Assembly: GCA_938010565.1 (NCBI GenBank)
Contig: CALLUQ010000203.1
Coordinates: 1 to 38,618 of the forward strand
DNA: 38,618 nt
From: an uncultured Flavobacteriales bacterium
Lineage (GTDB): Bacteria; Bacteroidota; Bacteroidia; Flavobacteriales_D; CALLUQ01
Direction: 5' to 3'
Below the pieces are notes generated by a model, which was not told where the DNA came from, searched no databases, and saw nothing but the letters and a program-made list of their open reading frames with translations. This document shows, piece after piece, positions 18,242 to 26,725 of this stretch. Numbering within the stretch: the stretch's first letter is position 1; every line of letters begins with the position of its first letter. A program made the translations under genes and the position numbers.

Positions 18242-20176
18242 ATGATCAGTGTAAACGAATTATCGGTACAGTTTGGGGAACGGGTACTTTTCGATCGGGT
18301 GTCTTTTCTGGTTACCAAAACAGATTGCATCGGACTGACGGGAAAAAACGGTGCCGGTAAATCAACCATGCTGAAGATCCTGGCAGGTCTGCAACGCCCG
18401 GACGAAGGAAGCGTAAACCGTCCGAAAGACTTTAAGATCGGGTACCTTCCGCAGGAGATGGAGCACAATATGGAAGCTTTTGTCCGGGCCGAAGCAGCTA
18501 CGGCTTTCAAGGAAGTAAACGAGATCGAATCCGAACTCGAAAACATAAACCATGCTTTGAGTACCCGAACGGATTACGAATCGGAGGCTTACAGTGAACT
18601 CCTCAATCGCCTCAATACTCTGAACGAACGGATGCAAATGCTGGACGGGTATCAGGTAGGCGAATCGATTGAACGGGTGTTGACAGGGCTTGGGTTTGAG
18701 CAGAGGGACTTCGACCGGAAAATGGCGGAGTTTAGCGGAGGCTGGCGCATGCGGGTGGAGCTGGCCAAAGTGTTGTTGCAACAACCGGATCTGCTTTTGC
18801 TTGATGAGCCTACCAACCATCTGGATATTGAATCGATCCAATGGCTGGAACATTTTCTGAAAACCTATTCCGGTGCTGTCATTCTGATTTCGCACGATCG
18901 CTTTTTTCTGGATGCGATTACCAATCGTACCTTGGAAATTTCTCTGGGTAAGGTTTACGACTATAAATGCAATTACTCCAAATACGAGGTGTTGCGTGCC
19001 GAGGAACACGAACGGCAGAAAGATGCTGCCAAACAACAAAAAAAATATGTGGAACACACCCAGGTTCTGATCGATAAGTTTCGGGCCAAAAAGAATAAGG
19101 CTGCTTTTGCTCAAACTTTGATCTCGAAACTGAACCGCCTGGAAAAAATTGAGGTGGATGAGACGGATCGTTCACGCATGCGGGTAAACTTTCCGCCTTC
19201 GCCCCGGTCGGGAAAAGTAGTCGTGCAAACAGAAAAACTGGGCAAGGCTTATGGCGATCATGAAGTACTCAAAGATCTACAGTTCATCATCGGGCGCGGA
19301 GAACGGGTAGCTTTTATTGGAAAAAACGGCGTGGGAAAAACCACTCTCTCTAAAATTATTGTTGGAGTAGAGCAGGCCACAGGTAAAATGGAATTGGGCC
19401 ACAATGTAACCATCGGATATTATGCCCAAAACCAGGCCGAGTTACTCCATGGAGATATGACAGTACTGGCAACACTCGAACAGGAAGTTACGTCGGCTAT
19501 TAAAGTGAATGTACGGAGTTTGCTCGGAGCTTTCCTTTTTAGCGGCGATGATGTGGATAAGAAGGTAAAAGTTTTGTCGGGAGGAGAAAAAGCCCGTCTG
19601 GCTTTTGCCCGTCTGTTGCTCAGTCCTTGTAATCTGCTGGTACTCGATGAACCTACCAACCATCTGGATATGCGCTCCAAAGAGGTTTTGAAAGAAGCCT
19701 TGTTACAGTACGAAGGCTCGCTCATCCTTGTATCCCACGATCGTGATTTTCTGGATGGGCTCACCAATCGGATCTACGAGTTCAAAAAGGGTGAAGTTCG
19801 TTATCATCATGGAGGTATACGAGAGTTTCTGGAATCGCGTAAATTGAGATCGATGACCGAGTTGGAAAAGTCCGACGCAGTTGCCGAAAAAAGAAACGAA
19901 AAAGAAACAACGCCACCCAAGGAGAATTATAAAGCGCGAAAACAACGTGAAAAAGACTTACGCAAGATGCAAAATCGCATCCGTAAATTGGAACAGGAAA
20001 TTGATGAATTAGAGGCTAAATTGAAGACCGTTGAGGAAAACCTGACCGATGCGGGAGCCACTCCGGAAGAGATTAAAAAGCATTACGACGTGTATAACGA
20101 AGTAGAGGTCCGGCTGCAACAAGCCATGAAAAATTGGGAAGAAGCAAACAAAGCATTGGAAGCCGGTGGAAATTAG
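18242..20176 (+). CDS. ABC-F family ATPase (ribosome-associated, Uup/EttA type)
   Basis: ABC-F proteins are soluble twin-ATPase factors that bind the ribosomal E site and rescue or regulate stalled translation. The start chosen is the ATG at 18242 (MISVNELSVQFGERVLF), which matches family N-termini; an ATG 24 bases upstream adds eight unlikely residues. The first ATPase has GKNGAGKST at 34-42 and the second GKNGVGKTT near 360. Signatures SGGWRMRVELA and LSGGEKARLAFA and two LDEPTNHLD Walker B motifs are present. No transmembrane segment occurs. The last 90 residues are a charged coiled coil, as in Uup-like members. The substrate antibiotic or stall type cannot be told. Confidence 0.95.
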   Translation: MISVNELSVQFGERVLFDRVSFLVTKTDCIGLTGKNGAGKSTMLKILAGLQRPDEGSVNRPKDFKIGYLPQEMEHNMEAFVRAEAATAFKEVNEIESELENINHALSTRTDYESEAYSELLNRLNTLNERMQMLDGYQVGESIERVLTGLGFEQRDFDRKMAEFSGGWRMRVELAKVLLQQPDLLLLDEPTNHLDIESIQWLEHFLKTYSGAVILISHDRFFLDAITNRTLEISLGKVYDYKCNYSKYEVLRAEEHERQKDAAKQQKKYVEHTQVLIDKFRAKKNKAAFAQTLISKLNRLEKIEVDETDRSRMRVNFPPSPRSGKVVVQTEKLGKAYGDHEVLKDLQFIIGRGERVAFIGKNGVGKTTLSKIIVGVEQATGKMELGHNVTIGYYAQNQAELLHGDMTVLATLEQEVTSAIKVNVRSLLGAFLFSGDDVDKKVKVLSGGEKARLAFARLLLSPCNLLVLDEPTNHLDMRSKEVLKEALLQYEGSLILVSHDRDFLDGLTNRIYEFKKGEVRYHHGGIREFLESRKLRSMTELEKSDAVAEKRNEKETTPPKENYKARKQREKDLRKMQNRIRKLEQEIDELEAKLKTVEENLTDAGATPEEIKKHYDVYNEVEVRLQQAMKNWEEANKALEAGGN

Positions 20177-20180
20177 GAGA

Positions 20181-20609
20181 TCATTCGGTAGGAACATTTC
20201 CTTCCAAGGAAAGCCTTTTTTTGATCTTTCCGTTCCAATATTCAGCTTTATAGATCAGACTCCCCGTCGTATCCCATTGTTTGGAGACACCGTGTTGCAG
20301 GTTATTCCGGAACCATTTTTCTGATGCGATCTGCCCGTTTTGATGCCAGGTGCGAACATAACCGGTTATCTTTCCTTCCTGGTATTGTCGTTCATTTTTA
20401 ACCTGTTTGGTATTTTGAAAAAAATCGCGGCATATACCGGTGAAATACGCTTCGGTATCGTAAATGTGCGCCCGGTTGTAATGTTTGTCCACCTCCAGAT
20501 CACCACAAAGGCATTCGGTGCGGGTATCGGGAGCAGGAGTTTCATCCGCAGGAATAGACCCTGTGCAGGCAACGGTCCATATAAGGGGTAAGAAAAGGTA
20601 CTTTTTCAT
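20181..20609 (-). CDS. MORN-repeat-type lipoprotein
   Basis: The 142-residue product has a short signal peptide and a lipobox TVAC with Cys at residue 15, so it should be lipidated. The mature part contains repeats of the MORN_2 kind: ERQYQEGKITGYVRTWHQNGQIASEKWFRNNLQHGVSKQWDTTGSLIYKAEYWNGKIKK. Such YxxGkxxGxxxxWxxNGq units are common in Bacteroidota surface or periplasmic proteins of unknown role. It converges with the ABC-F gene, the stops being 4 bases apart. A TAnnTTTG box lies 20 bases upstream of its start. Confidence 0.8.
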   Translation of the reverse strand: MKKYLFLPLIWTVACTGSIPADETPAPDTRTECLCGDLEVDKHYNRAHIYDTEAYFTGICRDFFQNTKQVKNERQYQEGKITGYVRTWHQNGQIASEKWFRNNLQHGVSKQWDTTGSLIYKAEYWNGKIKKRLSLEGNVPTE

Positions 20610-20628
20610 GATCGGATAATTTCTACTT

Positions 20629-20636
20629 CAAAGTTA
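20629..20636 (-). promoter_or_regulatory. -7 box of the MORN lipoprotein gene
   Basis: TAACTTTG on the minus strand is an exact TAnnTTTG match, placing transcription start near 20625, about 16 bases before the ATG at 20609. A clear -33 box is not seen. Confidence 0.5.
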
Positions 20637-20639
20637 GAA

Positions 20640-21750
20640 AGCATTTTTAAAATATCCGGGCCTGAAACTTCTTAAAGGGCATAAGCGCTTTTTAAGTCGC
20701 ATCATATCATTTAAATAAGATGGTGCGATAAACACCGATCAGGTTGTTTTCACATCATCTTGTTTCATGCCGTTAACGCAGAAAGAATGATGGAAAGGAG
20801 CTGATGGTTAAATCCTATTTTAATTGACTTTAGCCGCCAAAGCTTTTTGCGTATAACCTGAGCCATTTGTGAAAAGGCTTTTTGGGCCAGGTGGTCCGGT
20901 ACAGCCCTAAAAAAGAATGTGAAGATGGAGGATGAAGAAAAAGCCATAACACAACTTGTTGGTTCAACCGCGTTGAAAACCTCTTCGGTGTATTTTTTTA
21001 TAGGGTATATTTGCAGCATGGTGCCGGCTCAACTTTTTGGGCTTGATCCATGGTATGCTCCTTCCAACAAAGCCGGTATCTGTGTGGATTGACTTCAAAA
21101 TTTTATCGGCGCATATTGCATTCATTCATGTGTTCAATGCTTTGTTTACTCATTTAAAACCAAAGCGGCGAGAGATCCGAATGGGTAAAGTATGACTGAA
21201 AACACCATATAAAAAGGGTTATTTGGCATTAGACACATATTGTATGATTGGTTTTTAACTGCCAAAAATTGCGTAAGAACATTCCGGATATTCGGATCAC
21301 TTATTTCAAATGTATGTACTGGGCGTGTATTAATCCGGTTGGCATTCCAATATATCAACCATAAAAAACTTGCCTTCGGGTAAAAATTATCTTTTGATAA
21401 TGGCCTGAACTTATCTGTTTAAAAGCTACAAGGTTTGTCCTTTCGTATCTTTTAAAAGAAAACCGGTTTTGGGCGGGTCTTTCATTCCTGCCAATGTAGA
21501 GAAGAGAAAACGAATGAATTGCCATGTTTTTTAGCTGACCCACCTATTCAAAACAGCGAAAAATTATGTACAACTCTATTGCGCTTTTTAAAATGTGCAT
21601 GCCCTTTAAAATAGATACTGGTGTTTGGCTTTAGATGGTCGAAGGAATCAAAGAATGGGGCCGATGTTAAATCAAATATGCATTGGTAATTAATAGCGTC
21701 ATTCGTTATTCTATTTTTTTTTCGTAAATTTCGGAAAAATTAGTATCTGC
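20640..21750. other. 1.1-kb region without a supportable gene
   Basis: No frame here resembles a known protein. Three minus-strand frames (20765-21019, 21146-21358 and 21355-21543) have some amino-acid texture, and segments either side of stops at 21370-21700 could be read as one broken minus-strand gene, but I recognise no family. A plus-strand TATATTTG at about 21008 precedes a 24-codon ORF starting at 21018. The region is best seen as decayed or non-coding sequence. Confidence 0.5.
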
Positions 21751-21752
21751 TT

Positions 21753-22580
21753 ATGTCACTTAATGGTCTGAATAAAGACGAATTAGGAGCTCTGATCCTT
21801 CGGTATAAATCTGAACTCAAGAAGCTTCGATATCAATCCAAAAAAGTACGGGATGTCATCGTTGAATTGGAAGCTGTTCGGGATGGGAAGCCAGTATCTG
21901 AAGTTACTGCTAAACCAGACGTGAAAACAAAACCAGCCAAAAGAGGCCGTAAACCCAAGATCAGGAGAAAAAGAGTGCTTTCCCCTTGGGATGACTTTTT
22001 GATTCACCTGATCACCGAACAGGACCGGATGTTAAAAAGGCATGAAATTGATGAAATGATCCTGAAAAATGGCGGAGATCTGATCCGGTCCATGGAAGAA
22101 AGTAAGATCATCATTAAAGTGTCAAATGTTCTTCAAAAGCTTACGAAAACGAAGGGGCTTTTGGTGAAGTATCCGGCCAACAGTAAACGAGGGTATTATG
22201 GGTTAAGCAATTGGTTTTTTGGCACAACCAAACAACCGAAAAGCAAATATGCTACGGCTTTGATAAAGCCTGCACCCAAAGAACACATGGCAACCGACAC
22301 CCCTTCTACGGAAGCTACAACTGATGCGGAAACGACTCCAAAACGGAGAGGGAGAAAGCCAGGTAGCACCAATGCAGCCAAAGCAGCTGCCGCAGCTGTT
22401 GTTGCTCCTAAGAAGAGAGGGCGCAAACCTTCTGTTGTAGTTGCTGATTCGGCTCCGAAAAAACGGGGTCGTAAACCCAATGCCACAAAAACGGTTGCTT
22501 CTTCCGCTCCGGTACTTAAGAAAAGAGGACGTAAGCCTGCTGCTTCTACGGTAGCACCCGATACAGGAACTGAGAAATAA
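21753..22580 (+). CDS. AT-hook DNA-binding protein with a winged-helix-like core
   Basis: The 275-residue product has five RGRKP AT-hook cores, at about residues 64-68, 199-203, 222-226, 238-242 and 258-262, most preceded by KK or KR. AT-hooks insert into the minor groove of AT-rich DNA. Residues 1-45 are a probable coiled coil. Residues 76-155 are a compact helical segment ending in KGLLVKYPANSKRGYYGLSNWF, which reads like a winged helix with a wing and final strand. The C-terminal 90 residues are Ala/Pro/Lys/Thr-rich, like eukaryotic HMGA or linker-histone tails. A nucleoid or regulatory role is inferred. It stands alone, with its own terminator. Confidence 0.85.
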   Translation: MSLNGLNKDELGALILRYKSELKKLRYQSKKVRDVIVELEAVRDGKPVSEVTAKPDVKTKPAKRGRKPKIRRKRVLSPWDDFLIHLITEQDRMLKRHEIDEMILKNGGDLIRSMEESKIIIKVSNVLQKLTKTKGLLVKYPANSKRGYYGLSNWFFGTTKQPKSKYATALIKPAPKEHMATDTPSTEATTDAETTPKRRGRKPGSTNAAKAAAAAVVAPKKRGRKPSVVVADSAPKKRGRKPNATKTVASSAPVLKKRGRKPAASTVAPDTGTEK

Positions 22581-22612
22581 AAATAAACTTATCCGCTTGC
22601 ATTTTATCAGCG

Positions 22613-22645
22613 AAGGCTGAACCCGGAAAGGTTCGGCCTTTTTTA
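22613..22645 (+). terminator. Terminator of the AT-hook gene
   Basis: AAGGCTGAACC-CGGAAA-GGTTCGGCCTT is an 11-bp stem with one G-T pair, followed by a T-run, 32 bases after the stop codon. Confidence 0.92.
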
Positions 22646-22705
22646 ATGTATCCGGTATGGATAATTCCGGGATATCCCATTTTATCACCAATCTACATGT
22701 TTTTT

Positions 22706-23075
22706 CTTTTTTTAGTAAAGTTTAATGCCATTTTATGGACGAGAGAAAAGTGTTGAGCAACGTTTCCTTTTCTGTTATGGTCTTCTTCGATGCAACATCT
22801 AATAACTGGTGTAGTCTGTTGTCAATCGTCCTGTGAGATCTGATCATTTGTTGCATTTTTCCTGCACTCCCTTCCAAGAAAGTAATGGTGTACCCTTTAG
22901 CGGGTTCCACTTTACCCTTTAGTTTTGAATTCTCTGATGCTTTCTACTCTTACTATAGGTTTCAAACCCATTCATTTTTCGGGATGTTGAATGTGGGTAA
23001 AGTCATGTATAACAGCACAAATTCTTGTTTCGATTCTGCCATGACCGTAATCCACATCTACTGATATATCCTCAC
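22706..23075 (-). pseudogene. Remnant of an ISAs1-family transposase
   Basis: On the minus strand the C-terminal third of an ISAs1 transposase can be read across frameshifts. VDYGHGRIETRICAVIHDF (about 23000-23060) matches the family's GHGRIETR motif. It is followed by MGLKPIVRVESIREFKTKG (about 22930-22985) and then IRSHRTIDNRLHQLLDVA (about 22785-22840), corresponding to the usual RSHWGIENxLHWxLDVxF. In the next frame RKGNVAQHFSLVHKMALNF completes the family C-terminus. Stops and frameshifts make it inactive. The N-terminal two thirds are gone. Confidence 0.8.
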
Positions 23076-23467
23076 ATTTCACGGTATTTCACAAAAACAT
23101 CTAATTGAAAAATGCGGCACTCCTTTTCGTTTTATCTACTTGCCTAAAATAGAGCCCCAAATAAAAAAGGCCGGAAACCTATTTAATCGGGCGATTAAGA
23201 AAAATAACCCCCAAGGTGCCCATCACGATTGCTATTGCACCAAATGCAATCATTTTCACATGTTATTAGCGAAATGCTAAAACATCAGGTACATCATCAA
23301 TAACAGTTTAATGAATACCATGTATACCGCAACGAGCAATCAGCCGAAGAAATGTTCAACCTTTTAGGATACGATAACAAATGAGAAATTTTACCGGAAT
23401 AGAAAATCAATATTGTCATAAAGACAGTGCTGAGATATGGTTACAGTCGATACAGTCTGTCCGATAA
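23076..23467. other. Degraded sequence within the decayed mobile island
   Basis: No intact gene is visible. A 24-codon hydrophobic minus-strand frame (MIAFGAIAIVMGTLGVIFLN) lies at about 23170-23245. A plus-strand frame containing AEEMFNLLGYDNK at about 23345-23390 is broken by stops. Neither can be assigned. Confidence 0.4.
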
Positions 23468-23755
23468 ACCAGTGGTCAGAACCCATCTGTAAAAGGAAGA
23501 CCCGAGGGGGAAAAACTTGAAAATAAGATTATTAAATCAACCGACTCCAATTTTGAAAACTACTTGAATCAAGGTGTTGGAATCATCACAAACCGTTATA
23601 AATACTACGTTTCAGCCAACATCCGTGAGAAGCAAAAAATATTGGGTTCGATTTTTCCGGGAAATTTGATTTTTACAAAAAACGAAGTTCGAACCCCAAG
23701 AATAAACTCGGCGATTGTTTCTCTGTTTTTGAAAATCAATGATTTACACAAATAA
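23468..23755 (+). pseudogene. C-terminal remnant of a serine (resolvase-type) recombinase
   Basis: The frame is open from 23468 to the stop at 23755. It contains GEKLENKIIKSTDSNFENYLNQ, then YYVSANIREKQKILGSIFP and the end RTPRINSAIVSLFLKIN. This is the C-terminal helical and EKQKILGSIFPxNLxF...RTPxIN pattern of large serine recombinases in Bacteroidota. The catalytic N-terminal domain is absent, so it cannot work alone. It ends 43 bases from the 3' end of ssrA, a common integration target, which suggests it is left from an element that entered there. Confidence 0.75.
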
Positions 23756-23789
23756 AAAAACAGGTCAGGTTTTTAAAACCTGACCTGTT
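23754..23789 (-). terminator. Terminator of ssrA
   Basis: A long, nearly perfect hairpin AACAGGTCAGGTTTT...AAAACCTGACCTGTT is followed on the minus strand by a run of seven T residues. It begins 9 bases past the tmRNA 3' end. Confidence 0.93.
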
Positions 23790-23797
23790 GCATTTAG

Positions 23798-24200
23798 TGG
23801 AGCTGGAGGGACTCGAACCCTCGTCCAAACAAGGCATGGTTAAGCCTTCTACATGTTTAGATCGCGATTGGTTTTCGACCGATAACTGGTTGCGAACCTC
23901 CTGCTATCGGCTTAGTTTCTGAGATCTTATCCTATCATCGAAACCCTTCAAGGACCAGTCTGTACTTTTTGATATCCCATATGTACTTAAGCGTCAGACC
24001 ATCTTAAGAACGGGATACTCGTTCGACGCTACTGTTATTCACATTCGAATTAAGCCATTCGCCTTAGGCGAATTAAGCTGCGAGTGAATAGTTAGAATTG
24101 CCTTTTATAGGCTTCCTGAAGGAGATTAACGAGCATATCAGGAGTAGCTCGACATGCTTACAAAACAATGTCTCTTGCTGTCAAAACCAAAGTCAGCCCC
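23798..24200 (-). ncRNA. ssrA: Transfer-messenger RNA (tmRNA)
   Basis: tmRNA with SmpB rescues stalled ribosomes and tags the unfinished protein for proteolysis. On the minus strand the 5' end GGGGCTG (24200-24194) pairs with CAGCTCC (23805-23799) as a 7-bp acceptor stem with one G-U pair. A T-arm GAGGG-TTCGAGT-CCCTC precedes it and A is the discriminator base. The 3' CCA is not encoded (CTA follows) and must be added. The tag frame at 24102-24073 reads GGC AAT TCT AAC TAT TCA CTC GCA GCT TAA, giving GNSNYSLAA after the incoming Ala. A hairpin AATTCGCC-TAA-GGCGAATT follows. The RNA is the ordinary one-piece form, 403 bases. Confidence 0.95.
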
Positions 24201-24481
24201 AGATGTTAATGAACGATTACAAATACAAAAATACGCTGCAATCGGACAGGATCAAAATGTTCTCACAAATTGGTGAGGCACATCGTTAAAAAGCCCGGTA
24301 GAAAACAGACGATAAATTTAATTTGTTTTACTGCTCCCAAACGAAACCCACCTCTGGTGAAGAGCAATCCGAAGACTATTTGAAGAAGATCGATTTTTAG
24401 TGTTTTCTTATAGCATAGGGATTGACCATGTACAGAATAGGAAGGAGCAGAAATCATTTACCTAACCGGTTTGCTCAACCG
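24201..24481. other. Intergenic region between ssrA and the dehydrogenase gene
   Basis: This holds the ssrA promoter, which I cannot place firmly. On the minus strand TATTTTTG at 24233-24226 could serve as part of a -33 region, but the sequence at -7 is a poor match. No gene is supported. Confidence 0.35.
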
Positions 24482-24512
24482 TTGTTCCGGCGATCTTATA
24501 TTGTTAAATTTG
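24482..24512 (+). promoter_or_regulatory. Bacteroidota-type promoter of the dehydrogenase gene
   Basis: GTTG ending at 24484 and TAAATTTG at 24505-24512, with 20 bases between them, fit the -33/-7 pattern. Transcription would begin near 24516, giving a leader of about 30 bases before the ATG at 24546. Confidence 0.6.
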
Positions 24513-24545
24513 TTGCATAATTTTTCGTTGTAAAAACTTAGGAAG

Positions 24546-25760
24546 ATGAAATTAGGTTTACTTCGGGAGGGAAAAGCCCCGCCGGATAAAAGGGTTCCGC
24601 TTACTCCGGCCCAGTGCAAAGCATTATCGGATCAATACCAGGACCTTGAGTTGGTGGTACAACCCAGTGCCATCCGTACATTCAAAAACGAGGCATACCT
24701 TGCACTTGGAATTTCGTTACAGGAAGATCTATCGGATTGTGATGTGCTGCTGGGTGTGAAGGAAGTTCCTGAAAAAGATTTACTTCCGGGTAAAACGTAT
24801 CTCTTTTTTTCACATACCATCAAAAAACAACCCTACAACCGGAATTTGCTTTTGCGCATGCTGAAGTTGAACATTCGGATGGTAGATTATGAAGTCATTA
24901 CCAATGCCAATGGCATCCGGTTGGTCGGTTTTGGACGGTATGCCGGAATTGTCGGGTGTTACAATGGGTTCAGAGCTTATGGCTTAAAGAGTAAACGCTT
25001 TGAGCTAAATCCTGCCCACCAATGCAAAGATCGCAACGAGCTGGAGTCGGAAATGAAAAAAATCAGCTTACCGGACAACTTCAAAGCAGTACTTACCGGA
25101 TCCGGAAGAGCAGGAGAAGGTGCTCGGGAAATTATGGAAGCCATCGGGTTGAAAAAAACTTCGCCCGAAGCTTACCGGAACCAAACCTTCACCGAGCCGG
25201 CTTATACTCAGCTGAATGTGGAAGATTATTATGAGCGCAACGATCGGCAACCTTTTACCCGGTTTGATTTTTTTAAGGACTCCGTAGGGTTTCATTCTAC
25301 TTTCGGGAGGTATGCAACCGTATCAGACATGTATGTTGCCTGCCATTACTGGCAAAGCCCTGCTCCCTTTATTTTTATCCGTGAAGATGTTCGTTCTGCC
25401 GATTGGAAAGTGCAGGTTGTTGCCGATGTTAGTTGTGATATAAACGGACCGATAGCTTCCACTTTGCGTCCTTCTACCATCGACGATCCGCTTTACGGTT
25501 ATGATCCCCAAACCGGATTGGAAACCGATTTTTACCACCCTCATTCCATTGGAGTAATGGCAGTAGATAACCTTCCGTGCGAATTGCCCGGAGATGCATC
25601 GGAAGATTTTGGTTCGGATCTGATCAAAAATGTAATTCCGGCCCTTTTGGGAGAAGATATCAATGGGGTCATCAAACGCGCCACCATATGTGCCAACGGT
25701 AAGCTGACCCCAAATTTTGGCTACCTGAAGGACTATGTAAACGGGGAGAAAGTCGGGTAG
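24546..25760 (+). CDS. NAD(P)-dependent dehydrogenase of the alanine/lysine-forming saccharopine dehydrogenase group
   Basis: The 404-residue product begins MKLGLLREGKAPPDKRVPLTP, the start of the AlaDH/PNT N-terminal domain. DVLLGVKEVPEKDLLPGKTYLFFSHTIKKQPYN and GRYAGIVGCYNGFRAYGLKS follow, as in LYS1-type saccharopine dehydrogenases. The nucleotide-binding segment is VLTGSGRAGEGAREIMEAIGLKK, where the usual GxGxxG is modified to GSGRAG. VADVSCDINGPIASTLRPSTIDDPLYGYDP is typical of the Bacteroidota members. These are often annotated as alanine dehydrogenase, but the lysine-forming group is an equally good fit, so the substrate is open. It is a single gene with its own promoter. Confidence 0.85.
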   Translation: MKLGLLREGKAPPDKRVPLTPAQCKALSDQYQDLELVVQPSAIRTFKNEAYLALGISLQEDLSDCDVLLGVKEVPEKDLLPGKTYLFFSHTIKKQPYNRNLLLRMLKLNIRMVDYEVITNANGIRLVGFGRYAGIVGCYNGFRAYGLKSKRFELNPAHQCKDRNELESEMKKISLPDNFKAVLTGSGRAGEGAREIMEAIGLKKTSPEAYRNQTFTEPAYTQLNVEDYYERNDRQPFTRFDFFKDSVGFHSTFGRYATVSDMYVACHYWQSPAPFIFIREDVRSADWKVQVVADVSCDINGPIASTLRPSTIDDPLYGYDPQTGLETDFYHPHSIGVMAVDNLPCELPGDASEDFGSDLIKNVIPALLGEDINGVIKRATICANGKLTPNFGYLKDYVNGEKVG

Positions 25761-25809
25761 GTATTAGATAGTCAGGGGGGGCATAAAAATCGGATGGATG
25801 CGTCCTGTT

Positions 25810-26460
25810 TCAGACAGCGAGCAGATCGCTGATGGTTTGTGTAGGATTGTCCGAAGCAAACACAAAATTACCTGCAACCAGCACATCGGCACCCGCATCC
25901 AGTAAACTTCGGGCATTGGCTATGTTTACACCCCCATCGATCTCAATTTTTGCCTGCGAACCCTGCCGGTTGATCATGGTTTTTAAACGGCGTATTTTAT
26001 CATACGTCCGTTCAATGAACTTTTGTCCGCCAAATCCGGGATTAACACTCATCAGGCAAACCAGATCCACATCCGTAATGATCTCTTCGAGGTTTTCCGG
26101 TGGGGTGTGGGGGTTCAGGGCTACACCCGCTTGCATTCCTTCGGCTTTGATGGCCTGCAAGGTTCGGTGCAGGTGGGTACACGCTTCATAGTGTACTGTA
26201 AGTACATCGGCCCCTGCCTTTCTAAAATCAGTGATATAACGATCCGGATGAACGATCATCAGGTGTACATCCAGTGGTTTTTGTGCGTGTTTACGGATGG
26301 CTTTGACCACAGGCATTCCCAAAGAAATGTTGGGAACAAAAACACCATCCATCACATCGATGTGAAACCATTGAGCATCACTGGAATTCACCATTTTCAC
26401 CTCCCTTTCGAGGTTGGCAAAGTCGGCTGCTAATATAGAGGGAGCAATAATAGGGGGCAT
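25810..26460 (-). CDS. rpe: Ribulose-phosphate 3-epimerase
   Basis: Rpe interconverts ribulose 5-phosphate and xylulose 5-phosphate in the pentose phosphate pathway. The 216-residue TIM barrel shows APSILAADFANLEREV, the metal-binding HIDVMDGVFVPNIS, DVHLMI, the flexible phosphate loop MSVNPGFGGQKFI, and EIDGGVN followed by GADVLVAGNFVF. Length and all catalytic residues are normal. It converges with the dehydrogenase gene and has its own -7 box. Confidence 0.98.
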   Translation of the reverse strand: MPPIIAPSILAADFANLEREVKMVNSSDAQWFHIDVMDGVFVPNISLGMPVVKAIRKHAQKPLDVHLMIVHPDRYITDFRKAGADVLTVHYEACTHLHRTLQAIKAEGMQAGVALNPHTPPENLEEIITDVDLVCLMSVNPGFGGQKFIERTYDKIRRLKTMINRQGSQAKIEIDGGVNIANARSLLDAGADVLVAGNFVFASDNPTQTISDLLAV

Positions 26461-26478
26461 GGCTTACTTGTTTTTCAA

Positions 26479-26486
26479 CAAAGTTA
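26479..26486 (-). promoter_or_regulatory. -7 box of rpe
   Basis: TAACTTTG on the minus strand matches TAnnTTTG exactly, 18 bases upstream of the rpe ATG at 26460. A -33 box is not obvious. The remainder up to 26690 contains no supportable gene. Confidence 0.5.
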
Positions 26487-26689
26487 AAAGCAGCATTCAA
26501 TTGTACGCAGGAAATACTCCGGTTTTTTATTAACAACTATTGAAAATACCAATCCGGCAGAAAGGATGGTGTTGTTACACTGCGGTTGAAAGCGAGCAGC
26601 ACGGAAAGGAATAAAGAAAAACAGGTGAAATAACAGACGGGGTGAGCCGGTTTTGGCATCAGGCAAAACAAGGACAAGGAAGAGCAATG

Positions 26690-26716
26690 AAAAAGGCCCC
26701 GATTTAAATCGGGGCC
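26690..26716 (-). terminator. Terminator of rpoD
   Basis: GGCCCCGATT-TA-AATCGGGGCC is a perfect long stem followed on the minus strand by TTTTT, 10 bases past the sigma-factor stop codon. Confidence 0.93.
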
Positions 26717-26725
26717 TGACGCACA

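Noticed and set aside
23690-23705. GTTCGAACCCC inside the recombinase remnant as a possible att repeat of the ssrA T-arm
   Set aside because: Only about nine bases match and they are explained by the conserved recombinase codons for VRTP.
24263-24457. 64-codon minus-strand frame upstream of ssrA
   Set aside because: No family resemblance and no promoter or terminator; likely chance.
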